Below, one piece after another: positions 45,060-53,478 of a stretch of DNA of 64,000 bases (position 1 is the first letter of the stretch; the number at the start of each line of letters is the position of its first letter). The stretch is from the NCBI RefSeq assembly GCF_900155645.1, contig NZ_LT706985.1, positions 1,784,051 through 1,848,050 of the forward strand, read 5' to 3'. A program made the position numbers and the translations under genes. The notes under the pieces are model-generated. The model was given only the letters and a program-made list of their open reading frames with translations, had not been told where the DNA came from and ran no database searches. Source of the stretch: Vaginimicrobium propionicum (GTDB taxonomy: Bacteria; Actinomycetota; Actinomycetes; Propionibacteriales; Propionibacteriaceae).

Positions 45060-46176
45060 CCCCCAGGGGCAAGCGGCAATAACACTTGCTAGTCAACTAG
45101 GTGATTCTATTAGTGCCGCCAAACGGCTTAGACAACAGTTCTCGCCCGCCTTAGCCGCCGAGGCAGCCACTCAAGTTGCATTGCGCGCCAAGGCAGTCGC
45201 CAAATTCGGTCAAGACGCAGCCAACATGTTCTTCACCTCAGACGGTCTAGAGCAGGCCACCCGCGCCTCGGTAGCCGCTTGGCGAGCTGAGCAATTCCGT
45301 AGTGCCGGGGTTAAACATGTGCTTGATTTATGTTGCGGTATCGGTGCGGACGCGAGAGCTTTCGTCGAGGCTGGGATGAGGGTTACCGGGGTTGAGATAG
45401 ACCCGAAAACAGCGGCTTTCGCTAAAGCGAATGTTAGCCAGGCAGAAATTATTTGCGCTGATGCCAAGCAAGTCGCGGCGCAGCTCATCACCCCAGATAC
45501 GGCTGTTTTTATCGATCCAGCTAGGAGGAATGAGAAAGGACGTAGTTGGCGGCCAGCAGATTTTCGTCCCGGATGGGATTTCATTACTCAGTTATTGAAT
45601 CAATGCTCAGCTTTACTGGTTTGCGTAAAACTTGGGCCAGGTTTGCTCAGAGAGTTTATTGACGATTCGCTAGTTACCACTTGGGTTAGCGATCATGGCC
45701 AAATGGTTGAAGCCTCGCTGTGGAAAGGAATGGGGGAGCCAGGAGATCAAATTGCTGTTCTGTTACCTCAAGGCATTAGCGTGCGCGCTAGTGGAGCCAA
45801 ACTGCCATCAGGCTCGTTGGGACGCTACCTTTGGGAGCCGGATCCAGCTATTTTGCGCGCCCAGGCGACAGCCGATGTGGCCGGTAATGGACGGCTAGTC
45901 AGCGACGGTGTGGGATATGTCACCTCAGACGAAAAGCTACCCCAAGATTTCGGCACGCTATTCGAGATTGACGAGGTATTAAACTACGACCTGAAAACCT
46001 TGAAGGCGTGGGTGCGTGAAAAAGACGTCGGGGTGGTTGAGATTAAGAAACGCGCAATAGATATTGACCCTGCAATATTGCGTAGAAAATTGAAATTGCG
46101 CGGGTCGCAGAGCGCAACTTTAGTGTTGACTCCCACCCTTTCTGGTGCCCGTGCGCTCGTCGTTCATCGGGTATAA
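45034..46176 (+). CDS. THUMP-like SAM methyltransferase
   Basis: 380 residues from ATG 45034, which has AAAAAGG ahead and overlaps the NUDIX gene by 26 bp; an earlier in-frame start at 45007 is less likely. Motif I is VLDLCCGIGADARAFVEAG, the acidic SAM residue in GVEIDP, and FIDPARRNEKGRSWRP is the diagnostic segment of the actinobacterial THUMP-like methyltransferases (DPARR). The C-terminal part (EIKKRAIDIDPAILRRKLKLRG) is the THUMP-like domain. The substrate, probably an RNA, is unknown. Confidence 0.82.
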   Translation: MAPFDDILSPQGQAAITLASQLGDSISAAKRLRQQFSPALAAEAATQVALRAKAVAKFGQDAANMFFTSDGLEQATRASVAAWRAEQFRSAGVKHVLDLCCGIGADARAFVEAGMRVTGVEIDPKTAAFAKANVSQAEIICADAKQVAAQLITPDTAVFIDPARRNEKGRSWRPADFRPGWDFITQLLNQCSALLVCVKLGPGLLREFIDDSLVTTWVSDHGQMVEASLWKGMGEPGDQIAVLLPQGISVRASGAKLPSGSLGRYLWEPDPAILRAQATADVAGNGRLVSDGVGYVTSDEKLPQDFGTLFEIDEVLNYDLKTLKAWVREKDVGVVEIKKRAIDIDPAILRRKLKLRGSQSATLVLTPTLSGARALVVHRV

Positions 46177-46227
46177 CCACTTGTAAAAACAAATTTTTGG
46201 GCTGGGTCGGGCTCTTTCTTAATCGGT

Positions 46228-46245
46228 GGGCGAATTTCGTCGCCC
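46228..46245. other. Hairpin in the gap before the Bax inhibitor-like gene
   Basis: GGGCGA (46228-46233) pairs with TCGCCC (46240-46245). TTTT follows only 8 bases later. It may end the tsa/NUDIX/methyltransferase transcript, with weak support. Confidence 0.3.
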
Positions 46246-46301
46246 GGAATCGTTTTGACCAGCATATTGACTGGATCAGGTGAGGATTGCCTAACCAGGG
46301 T

Positions 46302-46330
46302 TTGCCCCTATTGGGAATGAATCGTAGCTT
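46302..46330 (+). promoter_or_regulatory. Candidate promoter of the Bax inhibitor-like gene
   Basis: TTGCCC (46302-46307), 17 bp, TAGCTT (46325-46330). A short leader of about 30 nt would contain the GAGAGGAAAT ribosome-binding site. Confidence 0.4.
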
Positions 46331-46367
46331 AGCTAGCGTTTAGTTAAATAACAGATTGAGAGGAAAT

Positions 46368-47144
46368 ATGCGTAGCACTAATCCCGTCCTGACTAGGACA
46401 GATTTTGGTCTTAACCAATATGCGCCGCCGGCAGATCAATTCAATGGCTCCTGGTATGCGCCCCCAATGACACAGCGCATGACCCTAGCGGATGTGGTGT
46501 CTAAAACCTCTGGCTTATTTTTGGTGCTGGTAGCAACAGCCATCGCCTCAGCGATGATTATCCCGATTCAGTTTTTGATGGGGGCGACCATCGTCTGCTC
46601 ACTGGCCGCTTTCGTTACCTCTATCGTTGTTGCCGGACGCCGCAAAGTCTCCCTACCAGGCGTCTTGGCTTTCACAATTTTTGAAGGGGTCTTCGTTGGG
46701 GGTTTTTCGAAACTCTTCGAGCTGCTATATCCCGGTATTGTCGTTCAAGCAGTGCTGGGCACGTTCATGGCGGCGGCAGCGACGTTCATCGCCTATCGCT
46801 TCGGCAATGTTAGAGTGCGCGGTCGGCTAGCTCGAATAGTAACCATCGCAGTCTTTGCCTATGCCGGTGTTGCCCTAGTCAACTTGGTAATGCTGCTGTT
46901 CGGGACGAACTTAGGAATTTTTAACATTGGCCCATCGGCTGGAATGTTGTCATGGTTGGCTGCCGGTATTGGTGTGGTGCTGGCAGTGGCGTCCCTGGTC
47001 ATGGATTTTGATGAGGTTGATCGCGGCATCAGGATGGGTGCACCGGCTCAAGAATCTTGGCGGGCAGCTTTCGGTTTAATGGTGACGATGGTTTGGCTCT
47101 ACACGCAAATTCTAAGGATTGCCAGCTTCTTCTATCGCGATTAA
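46368..47144 (+). CDS. Bax inhibitor-1/YccA-family membrane protein
   Basis: 258 residues from ATG 46368, which follows GAGGAAAT. About 60 hydrophilic N-terminal residues lead into seven hydrophobic segments (LFLVLVATAIASAMI through FGLMVTMVWLYTQILRI). The acidic VMDFDEVDRGI loop near the end is a hallmark of the YccA/TMBIM family, whose members include pH-sensitive calcium leak channels. The bacterial role is not settled. It lies alone, converging on a NUDIX gene. Confidence 0.82.
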   Translation: MRSTNPVLTRTDFGLNQYAPPADQFNGSWYAPPMTQRMTLADVVSKTSGLFLVLVATAIASAMIIPIQFLMGATIVCSLAAFVTSIVVAGRRKVSLPGVLAFTIFEGVFVGGFSKLFELLYPGIVVQAVLGTFMAAAATFIAYRFGNVRVRGRLARIVTIAVFAYAGVALVNLVMLLFGTNLGIFNIGPSAGMLSWLAAGIGVVLAVASLVMDFDEVDRGIRMGAPAQESWRAAFGLMVTMVWLYTQILRIASFFYRD

Positions 47145-47156
47145 CGCGACGGCGGG

Positions 47157-47840
47157 TTACGGGACGTGTGCCAGGTGAGATTCCAGCAGCGAACGGGCGC
47201 CACCCGTCCACCGGAAAGTTCGCCAGCGATATAGCGGAATCCACCGTGCTGCTGAAGTGGTGCCGCCCACGTCTAAGACTACGGGTTTTGTTGGGTTGGG
47301 GCAGGTTGCGGTGTAGATAATTCGGATAGCTTGGAAGTCTTCTAGCTGCCCGCTAGGGCCTTTGCCCAGCCGGTGCTCGGATTGGATATCTATCAATCTG
47401 CCAAGGCTTACTTCTTGCGATGTTTCTTCGTTGATTTCACGCATCAGGCATGCTGCTGGCGTTTCTCCAGGCTCTAATCCCCCACCAGGTAGCTGCCACA
47501 AACCCGGAATTGCCGTAAGATTTGAGCATTTTGATCCAAGCACTCCGGCATGGGACTTCACGATCGCATAAGATGCGATTCGTTGGCGTTTAATTGGGGG
47601 TTCTGTTAATTTCCGCGCCTTATGCCAACCCTTAGTGCGTATTTTCGGGGGGCGGCTACTTGGTGTGCGCTCCACGACTAAAGCGGTAATGACTATCTCT
47701 GAGTCGATTAGCAGTGCGGACAGCAATCTAGAAACTACGAAGCCTTCACGCCAAAGCAACATCTTCGGGTCAGCACCGTGATTGATATTTTTGATTACCG
47801 AAGCCGGCCCACCAGGCGCCAGGACTCCGATAATCTTCAT
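47157..47840 (-). CDS. NUDIX hydrolase with N-terminal extension
   Basis: 227 residues. The Nudix box starts at GGGLEPGETPAACLMREI and continues NEETSQEV, with serine where glycine usually stands. The first about 80 residues (MKIIGVLAPGGPASVIKNI and LLIDSEIVITALVVERTP) are not part of the Nudix fold and are unassigned. The box is otherwise complete, so activity on a nucleoside diphosphate derivative is plausible; substrate unknown. Confidence 0.75.
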   Translation of the reverse strand: MKIIGVLAPGGPASVIKNINHGADPKMLLWREGFVVSRLLSALLIDSEIVITALVVERTPSSRPPKIRTKGWHKARKLTEPPIKRQRIASYAIVKSHAGVLGSKCSNLTAIPGLWQLPGGGLEPGETPAACLMREINEETSQEVSLGRLIDIQSEHRLGKGPSGQLEDFQAIRIIYTATCPNPTKPVVLDVGGTTSAARWIPLYRWRTFRWTGGARSLLESHLAHVP

Positions 47841-47864
47841 ATGACCATCATGGCATCTTCCACG

Positions 47865-48761
47865 TCAGATTTCGTTGCCCTCAAGATCAGTGATCAACAC
47901 TTTGCCATCCACCTCGTAGCGCAGTTCGACCTTGCTATCAAGGGGTTTCTTTATTGACACTGTCCAATCTGGCATTTCGTGTGCAGGCGAAACTGTGGCC
48001 ATGTGTTGAACCTTGGTCAAGATTGCCTGAGGGTCAATCAGGCTCGGATCAAATTCTTCATTATCAGTTTGTTGTGAGCGTTGGGTGTGGTAGGCGGGCA
48101 CGCCGTTCTTGCGTATTCTACGTTCGATATGGGCAGGGCCGGCTTTTAAGTCCACCCACAATTCAGCAGCAGATATTTTTGCGCCTAAAATCAGCGGTGC
48201 TTTGTCAATAGCTTCGGCTAGTCCAGCGTGGATACCTTCGGGCACTAGATAATTTAGTGGAGCAATGACGCTGGCGTCAGGGCGGAAAAATACCGTCATT
48301 GACTCTGGATTGGTGGATACTGTCATCAAGATTTTCGCATCGGAATATTCGGTGATCTGTAATTCTTGGTGTTCGTAGGAGCCAGCGATGCGTCCGGCTT
48401 GACGAAACATTTGGCCAACATCGCCGATGTTGAAATCTTTCGGGTCGAAACTGGACGAGACTACTGTATCGGTGCCCTCGTCTACCTCGGTTATTATCCC
48501 GTTTTCCCACTTCAGCGATACCGGACGTACCCAATCGTCAACATAGGTCAGCCTGGCGGCTTTATCAGTTATTTTGACCCTGACTATATCTACATCTCCA
48601 GCCTTGGTGCACAGCTCATCAACTGCTCGTTTAGCTGCTCCAGGCCTGGTCAAGTCGATCATGGGGCTGGGCGTAGGGGAGGGAACCTGGGCTTGAGTAG
48701 AACAGGCGGTGAATGCTGAGATGATCAGAGCGCCCAAGATGGTGACCAGGGTCTTTTTCAT
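47865..48761 (-). CDS. Secreted lipoprotein of unknown function
   Basis: 298 residues with a type II signal and lipobox (ALIISAFTAC), followed by a Pro/Ser/Thr linker and a soluble domain. The sequence alternates beta-strand-like segments and charged turns (VRVKITDKAARLTYVDD, LKWENGIITEVDEG, KVELRYEVDGKVLITD). No family motif is recognised and only one later cysteine occurs. It sits between a NUDIX gene and a small membrane protein, which do not hint at a role. Confidence 0.65.
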   Translation of the reverse strand: MKKTLVTILGALIISAFTACSTQAQVPSPTPSPMIDLTRPGAAKRAVDELCTKAGDVDIVRVKITDKAARLTYVDDWVRPVSLKWENGIITEVDEGTDTVVSSSFDPKDFNIGDVGQMFRQAGRIAGSYEHQELQITEYSDAKILMTVSTNPESMTVFFRPDASVIAPLNYLVPEGIHAGLAEAIDKAPLILGAKISAAELWVDLKAGPAHIERRIRKNGVPAYHTQRSQQTDNEEFDPSLIDPQAILTKVQHMATVSPAHEMPDWTVSIKKPLDSKVELRYEVDGKVLITDLEGNEI

Positions 48762-48838
48762 GAGCGTTAGTGTATGTCCTCAAATAATGAGCAGCCAAGC
48801 TTTAGTGGCTTAGCTGAAAAACAATTACACTCGAGCCT

Positions 48839-49186
48839 ATGATGAATTTTTCTAAAACGCTTTTGAAAATTTTCGGGTTGATCGGGTTATTGGCCACCGT
48901 GGGTTTAGCGGTATTTAACTGGGTAAGAATTTATGGGCTGATTCAGGCTTCTCAAAGGTTTGGAGTCGAACAACAAAACCCGAACCCGATGGTGTTGGTT
49001 GGTACCGTCGTCGCTTTAATAGCTGGTTTGCTACTGGGTATTGGCTTGGCTATGCCGTCACAAACATTCAAGAAGCGTTATGAGCGCACACGCGAAGCCG
49101 AGTTGGAATCTGAAGCTAAGGAGGCTGGCTTTAATGGGGCTGCGCCTGCGCCGCGTCCGAGCTTGGATAATACTGAAGAGGCTTAA
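48839..49186 (+). CDS. Small membrane protein, two transmembrane helices
   Basis: 115 residues, hydrophobic helices at about 8-27 (LLKIFGLIGLLATVGLAVF) and 50-72, then a charged cytoplasmic tail (KKRYERTREAELESEAKEAG). No family recognised. TACACT lies 7 nt before the ATG without a Shine-Dalgarno, so the mRNA may be leaderless. It converges on the next gene with 6 bp between stops. Confidence 0.6.
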   Translation: MMNFSKTLLKIFGLIGLLATVGLAVFNWVRIYGLIQASQRFGVEQQNPNPMVLVGTVVALIAGLLLGIGLAMPSQTFKKRYERTREAELESEAKEAGFNGAAPAPRPSLDNTEEA

Positions 49187-49192
49187 GGAGGC

Positions 49193-49630
49193 CTAGCTAC
49201 CCTCTAAACATTCTTTGTCGTCAGGGTCGCACCAGATAATTTCGACGCATTCGCCGTTAGGGTCGCACGACATTTCAGTTTCGGGAGCGGCGAATGTGCG
49301 TGTTGGTTGTTGGTGGCTCTCGGACGGTTCAGGAGAGCCAGTATTAGGCGGTGGGGTCAGTGAAACGATTGGTTCTGGCGTATAACGTTTCCCAGTTGGC
49401 GTAGGAGAAATGAGATCTACTGGCGTAGGTGAATGCGATACCGAAAGCACGCTGCCACCTTGGCCATTGTCAGATGGTGATGGGCTAGCAGAAAAAAATA
49501 GTGCTCCAGCGCCTAGGGCGCAGGCGACCAGAACTGCCAGGGCAGTGATTAGAACGACCAGCCAGCTGCGGTTCGGTTTCGGCCTGGCAGAGGTTCGCAG
49601 TCCGAAAAGTGGACGATCAGTGCGTGCCAT
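49193..49630 (-). CDS. Single-pass protein with short Cys-motif tail
   Basis: 145 residues: about 22 basic residues inside, one membrane helix (LVVLITALAVLVACALGAGALFF), a Ser/Pro/Thr-rich stalk, and a C-terminal 27-residue tail with four cysteines (SCDPNGECVEIIWCDPDDKEC). The even cysteine number suggests two disulfides outside the cell. Function unknown. Confidence 0.55.
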   Translation of the reverse strand: MARTDRPLFGLRTSARPKPNRSWLVVLITALAVLVACALGAGALFFSASPSPSDNGQGGSVLSVSHSPTPVDLISPTPTGKRYTPEPIVSLTPPPNTGSPEPSESHQQPTRTFAAPETEMSCDPNGECVEIIWCDPDDKECLEGS

Positions 49631-49835
49631 GCAAACCTTTCAATTCTGTGGCGCCAATGCCAATATTTCGATTGGTTGTTCCAGGATAACCTATGTGTTT
49701 AACTAGGCCTTTCACCTCGTCTTGCCGCGTGTTGTCGTATCAGATAACCAAGGAGAATCGCCTAGTGGCACAAATCATTGTCGTCAGGTGGCAGAAGGTG
49801 CTAAAGTTCGCCGTTCAAATCGTAAGGCGTGAATC

Positions 49836-49844
49836 TGGTAAGAT
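49836..49844 (+). promoter_or_regulatory. Extended -10 promoter of carD
   Basis: TGGTAAGAT matches TGnTANNNT. No -35 hexamer is found at normal spacing. The start would be near 49851, just before the first stem of the leader structure. The remaining gap back to 49631 holds no ORF I would support. Confidence 0.5.
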
Positions 49845-49853
49845 AGATCAAGT

Positions 49854-49911
49854 CCACCTGTGAGCCTATAGGGGTCTCACATCGCAAAGGCGATTGAATC
49901 TATCTGGGTGG
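49854..49911 (+). promoter_or_regulatory. Structured carD 5' leader (possible three-way junction)
   Basis: CCACC (49854-49858) can pair with GGTGG (49907-49911), closing a junction of two hairpins: GTGAG/CTCAC (49860-49864 with 49876-49880) and ATCGC/GCGAT (49881-49885 with 49890-49894). The two hairpins are directly adjacent and could stack. The AGAGG ribosome-binding site begins about 10 nt downstream, so folding could control carD translation. Confidence 0.4.
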
Positions 49912-49929
49912 TTAACCGTTAGAGGTAGC

Positions 49930-50463
49930 ATGCAATTAGAAGTTGGTCAGGTCGTTATCCATCCCCATCATGGGCCGGCGACAGTCACCGACATCTGCAC
50001 TCGTACGGTTAGGGGCAAAGACGTCAATTACGCGGAGCTTGAGGTGCAGGGGAATAAACTGCACGTCAGCTTTCCGGTGTCCAAAGCGGAAGAGATTGGT
50101 ATCCGCGATATCGCGGGGCGTCATCAGTTAGACAAACTTACCGAGGTTCTGTGCGCTCCTACCGTTAATGAAGAGTCGCAGTGGTCGAGGCGTTATAAGG
50201 CTAATCGTGCGTCTATGGCTACCGGAGACCCATTGCAATTAGCCGCTGTCGTGCGTGATCTGGTGCGCCGTCGTGAACGCGGTTCATTATCGCTGGGTGA
50301 GCGCGACTTACTTAAGGAAGCTGCCGCTCCGTTATTAGCAGAGATTGCGTTGGCTGTTGAGTTGAACGAGGACGAAGCTCGCGAAATCATGTTCACCATG
50401 ATCATGGATGAGTCACCTCGTGCCCTAGATGAGCTAGAAGAATCTCGCAAAGTAGCAGTCTAA
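49930..50463 (+). CDS. carD: CarD-family RNA polymerase-binding regulator
   Basis: Binds the RNA polymerase beta subunit and stabilises open complexes at rRNA and other promoters. The ATG at 49930 with AGAGG five bases upstream gives 177 residues; a longer in-frame reading from 49894 would start inside the leader structure. The N-terminal Tudor-like interaction domain is MQLEVGQVVIHPHHGPATVTD, and the helical C-terminal DNA-binding domain includes WSRRYKANRASMATGD, VVRDLVRRRERGSLSLGERDLLKEA. A terminator follows. Confidence 0.95.
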   Translation: MQLEVGQVVIHPHHGPATVTDICTRTVRGKDVNYAELEVQGNKLHVSFPVSKAEEIGIRDIAGRHQLDKLTEVLCAPTVNEESQWSRRYKANRASMATGDPLQLAAVVRDLVRRRERGSLSLGERDLLKEAAAPLLAEIALAVELNEDEAREIMFTMIMDESPRALDELEESRKVAV

Positions 50464-50489
50464 AATTCGTTGTTGAACTGAATTTTTGT

Positions 50490-50525
50490 GTTGAGGTCGG
50501 GTATTGCCCGGCCTCAACCAATTTT
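50490..50525 (+). terminator. Terminator of carD
   Basis: A 12-bp stem with one G-U (50490-50501 with 50507-50518) and 5-nt loop is followed by CAATTTTG. It lies 27 bp after carD and before the convergent aroD. Confidence 0.82.
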
Positions 50526-50546
50526 GTGGGGTAAATCCTATTCTCG

Positions 50547-51278
50547 TTACTGTCTAGCCAGTATTGATCTGACTCTTATAGCGTCGGCCAGTGGTAACTG
50601 GCCGGGGGCAGATGCCTCATCTAGGGCGGCGAATGTTGCCCGAACCCCAAACTGCCCACCCACTACGCGGGTGGCAACGCCGAAGGTTCCCATCGCGATG
50701 GCGATAATCGGTTTAGCAATCTGGCGGCTAGCTTCAGCGCTGGCGGTTAGCAGCCGTGCTGCGTCACTAGGACAATGTGGCGTTACGGCAAGTTTCGCAA
50801 TATCTGCTACCTGAGCCAATTGGCTCAGCAGGTCAATCATCGTCTCGGTATCGGGGGTGGCCTGACAATCATGGTATGAAGCCACCACCGGTAATCCGGC
50901 CTGATGGACGGATTCGATAGCTGCCAGATGGCAACCAAGCCGATACTCGACGTCGAGTGCGTCGGCACCAGAGCGTGCGCTCTTAGAAACCAACTCTAAA
51001 TAGTCTTCTTCGCTGATGGCACTGCCACCCTCAGCAGCGCTACGGAAGGTTGCTAATAACGGCTTTTTCCCCAGGGCATGTCGGATAGTGCGAGTCGCTT
51101 CGCCAATCTCGGGTCGCGTTATAAGCCGGTCGATGCGCCACTCAGCTAAATCAGCGCCACTTTCGCTAATACGGCGAGCTTGAGCCAGAGCATGATCCAT
51201 CGTGGTTGCAGTTATCGGCACGATGATCTTTGTTGACCCTAATCTGAGGCTTACATCACCAATAGATACAGTTTTCAT
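50547..51278 (-). CDS. aroD: Type I 3-dehydroquinate dehydratase
   Basis: Third step of the shikimate pathway, via a Schiff base. 243 residues; ADLAEWRIDRL, the catalytic histidine in VVASYHDCQATP and the lysine in ADIAKLAVTPH, then AMGTFGVATRVVGG. Type I enzymes are less usual in actinobacteria, many of which use the type II (AroQ) enzyme. The upstream kinase-like gene on the same strand ends only 4 bp before it. Confidence 0.93.
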   Translation of the reverse strand: MKTVSIGDVSLRLGSTKIIVPITATTMDHALAQARRISESGADLAEWRIDRLITRPEIGEATRTIRHALGKKPLLATFRSAAEGGSAISEEDYLELVSKSARSGADALDVEYRLGCHLAAIESVHQAGLPVVASYHDCQATPDTETMIDLLSQLAQVADIAKLAVTPHCPSDAARLLTASAEASRQIAKPIIAIAMGTFGVATRVVGGQFGVRATFAALDEASAPGQLPLADAIRVRSILARQ

Positions 51279-51282
51279 AGCG

Positions 51283-51840
51283 TTATTCCAGGTTTCTGCT
51301 AACCCAAATACTAGCTAGCTTCTTGGGTTGGTTGATGCGCCAGTGTCGCTCTTCTTGGGCTGCCCATACATCCCACCAGTCACGATAAGTTTCACCGTCG
51401 CGCGCCAATGCCAGTCGCTTTCTGATTTGACTTGCCATCTCATACCAAATCGTGTGGTTTGCTAGAGCAGCGCTGGCTGGGGTAATCGCTCCACAACCAA
51501 CAATAAACATTGACTGGTTTGGGTTTACCTCGACCCATTGACTAGCTTTATCAAGTCTCCAATCCCAGCGTCGGTAGCCAACAGCACGTCCAGAAATCAG
51601 CTCTGGAACTAACTTGCTGGCTTGAGCTAGGCCATGCCATCCAGGGTAGAAATCATCTAAACAGATAAGCTGCAAATCGCAGATTCGTGGTTTCAAATCG
51701 GCATAAAGTCGATTAGCTAATTGAGTTTTTCCTGACCCCGAGCCGCCGTCCAATAACAATATGGGGCGCTTAGGTAAGTCTGTGGTCAAATGTGTGACTA
51801 ATGCTAAGTATTGCTGGTCTAACGTGAAACTAGCATGCAT
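51283..51840 (-). CDS. P-loop ATPase, uridine-kinase-like
   Basis: 185 residues with one clear P-loop (LLLDGGSGSGKTQLANRL), a DDFYPGWHGL segment where uridine kinases bind substrate, and YRRWDWRLDKASQWVEVNP. This is the small actinobacterial relative of uridine/cytidine kinase or the AAA-type fold; a substrate is not established. The gene is the first of a pair with aroD. Confidence 0.75.
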   Translation of the reverse strand: MHASFTLDQQYLALVTHLTTDLPKRPILLLDGGSGSGKTQLANRLYADLKPRICDLQLICLDDFYPGWHGLAQASKLVPELISGRAVGYRRWDWRLDKASQWVEVNPNQSMFIVGCGAITPASAALANHTIWYEMASQIRKRLALARDGETYRDWWDVWAAQEERHWRINQPKKLASIWVSRNLE

Positions 51841-51882
51841 TCTTGTCCTAACTGTTGTTGACCACTAGACCATACTTGAGGT

Positions 51883-53472
51883 GTGAGTGAAGTTATGGAT
51901 TCGGCGACGCATGCACTAGGTAAAAAACAGAACCGTGCGCCTAGGTCGCAGAAATTTGTGGCCTCTTTTTTGCGTGGCAGCCTGACGGTTATAGCCATTG
52001 CTGCTCAGATAGCTCTCTTTATCATGTTGGTGACCGTCGGGGTGCGGGCGGTGCGCTGGGTTGCGGTGTTGTCGGTAGCTGCTTCTGTGGTGGCGCTCAT
52101 CTTTATTCTTAACTCTAAAATGCAGCTTGAGTATAAGTTGGCTTGGTCGATTGTTATTTTGCTCTTGCCCTTTGCTGGCGGGGTTTTTTATCTGCTCTTC
52201 GGATCCAGGACAGGTACCCGCCGTCAGGTAGCTAAATATAATGAGATTCAGGCTGCTGCTCGCCAAAACCAACTTTCGGCGCCTAAAGCGATCACTGACG
52301 GAAAATGTCATGTCGAACCAAGAGCTGAAGCTCAGCTAACTTATCTTGAAAAAGCCGGCCCGTTTTTTGCCTATTCGGATACCGAAACCACCTATTATCC
52401 GTTGGGCGATGAGGCTTTCCCGGCGATGATGGAAGCTATCGAGAATGCAAAAAACTGGATTGGGTTAGAGTATTTCATTGTTGCTAAAGGCAAAATGTTG
52501 ACCCAATTAGTTCAGGCGCTTAAGCGGAAAGTGGATGAAGGGGTCAAAGTTTATTTTCTCTACGACGATCTAGGCTCAATCTTCAAAGTGCCGTTCGGTT
52601 TCCTAGCAGATTTGCGTGAAGCTGGAATCCAGGCTCAGCCGGTTAACCGATTTGGCCCAGGCTTGACATTGCGTTATAACAACCGCGATCACCGGAAATT
52701 TTTGATTGTTGACGGTGATATTGCCTTCACCGGCGGGATTAATATCGGTGATGAATATATCAATGAGATTGAACGCTTCGGTCACTGGCGCGACACAGTC
52801 ATCCGGCTCAAAGGTCCAGGGGCTTGGGGCGCGGTGACATTGTTCTTTACTATCTGGGATTTGGTTACCGGTCAGGCCACAGATTTAGCTACGTTAAGAC
52901 CCGAATTAGAACATGAGTCGCATCCGGGAATCGTCCTTAATTTCGATGACACCCCGTTTGATGATGTCTCGATCGGATGGGCAGCGTATCGAAATGTTAT
53001 TTCCAAGGCGGAACGTTACGTCTATATCACCACCCCTTATTTGGTGCCCAGTGCCGAACAATTGGACGTCTTAACCAGTGCTGCGCTTTCAGGGGTGCGG
53101 GTGTGCATCATGACCCCTGGAATCCCAGATAAGCGAGCCGTGTGGGAGGTTACTCGCTCAAATTACCTGCGCCTGTTAGAGGCTGGCGTAGAAATATATG
53201 AATACAGCCCAGGTTTTCTGCACGCCAAACAGATAGTTTCTGATGATCGTTATGCGATTATTGGCACTATTAATTTTGATTTCCGCAGTTTCTATCTTCA
53301 CCAAGAAAACGGTGTCTGGATGTGCGATACCCCGGTTGTTGGTGAAATGGTTGAAGATTTCGAGAACTTGTTGTCGAAGTGCCACAAAATCGAGCTGGCT
53401 CAGGTGCGTAATATCCATCCATTGCGTAGATTGCTACGAGTTATGTTGCGTACGTTCTCGCCAATGTTGTGA
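51883..53472 (+). CDS. cls: Cardiolipin synthase (phospholipase D family)
   Basis: Membrane enzyme that joins phosphatidyl groups to make cardiolipin. 529 residues from GTG 51883. After a basic start come two membrane helices (AIAAQIALFIMLVTVGV; LAWSIVILLLPFAGGVFYLLFG). Two HKD sites follow: HRKFLIVDGDIAFTGGINIG and HAKQIVSDDRYAIIGTINFD, with the FRSFYLHQENG segment near the end. All residues of both sites are present. Confidence 0.93.
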   Translation: MSEVMDSATHALGKKQNRAPRSQKFVASFLRGSLTVIAIAAQIALFIMLVTVGVRAVRWVAVLSVAASVVALIFILNSKMQLEYKLAWSIVILLLPFAGGVFYLLFGSRTGTRRQVAKYNEIQAAARQNQLSAPKAITDGKCHVEPRAEAQLTYLEKAGPFFAYSDTETTYYPLGDEAFPAMMEAIENAKNWIGLEYFIVAKGKMLTQLVQALKRKVDEGVKVYFLYDDLGSIFKVPFGFLADLREAGIQAQPVNRFGPGLTLRYNNRDHRKFLIVDGDIAFTGGINIGDEYINEIERFGHWRDTVIRLKGPGAWGAVTLFFTIWDLVTGQATDLATLRPELEHESHPGIVLNFDDTPFDDVSIGWAAYRNVISKAERYVYITTPYLVPSAEQLDVLTSAALSGVRVCIMTPGIPDKRAVWEVTRSNYLRLLEAGVEIYEYSPGFLHAKQIVSDDRYAIIGTINFDFRSFYLHQENGVWMCDTPVVGEMVEDFENLLSKCHKIELAQVRNIHPLRRLLRVMLRTFSPML

Positions 53473-53478
53473 GGAAAG

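Noticed and set aside
49894-49929. Upstream in-frame extension of carD
   Set aside because: It covers the predicted leader stems and adds non-conserved residues; ATG 49930 has a proper ribosome-binding site.
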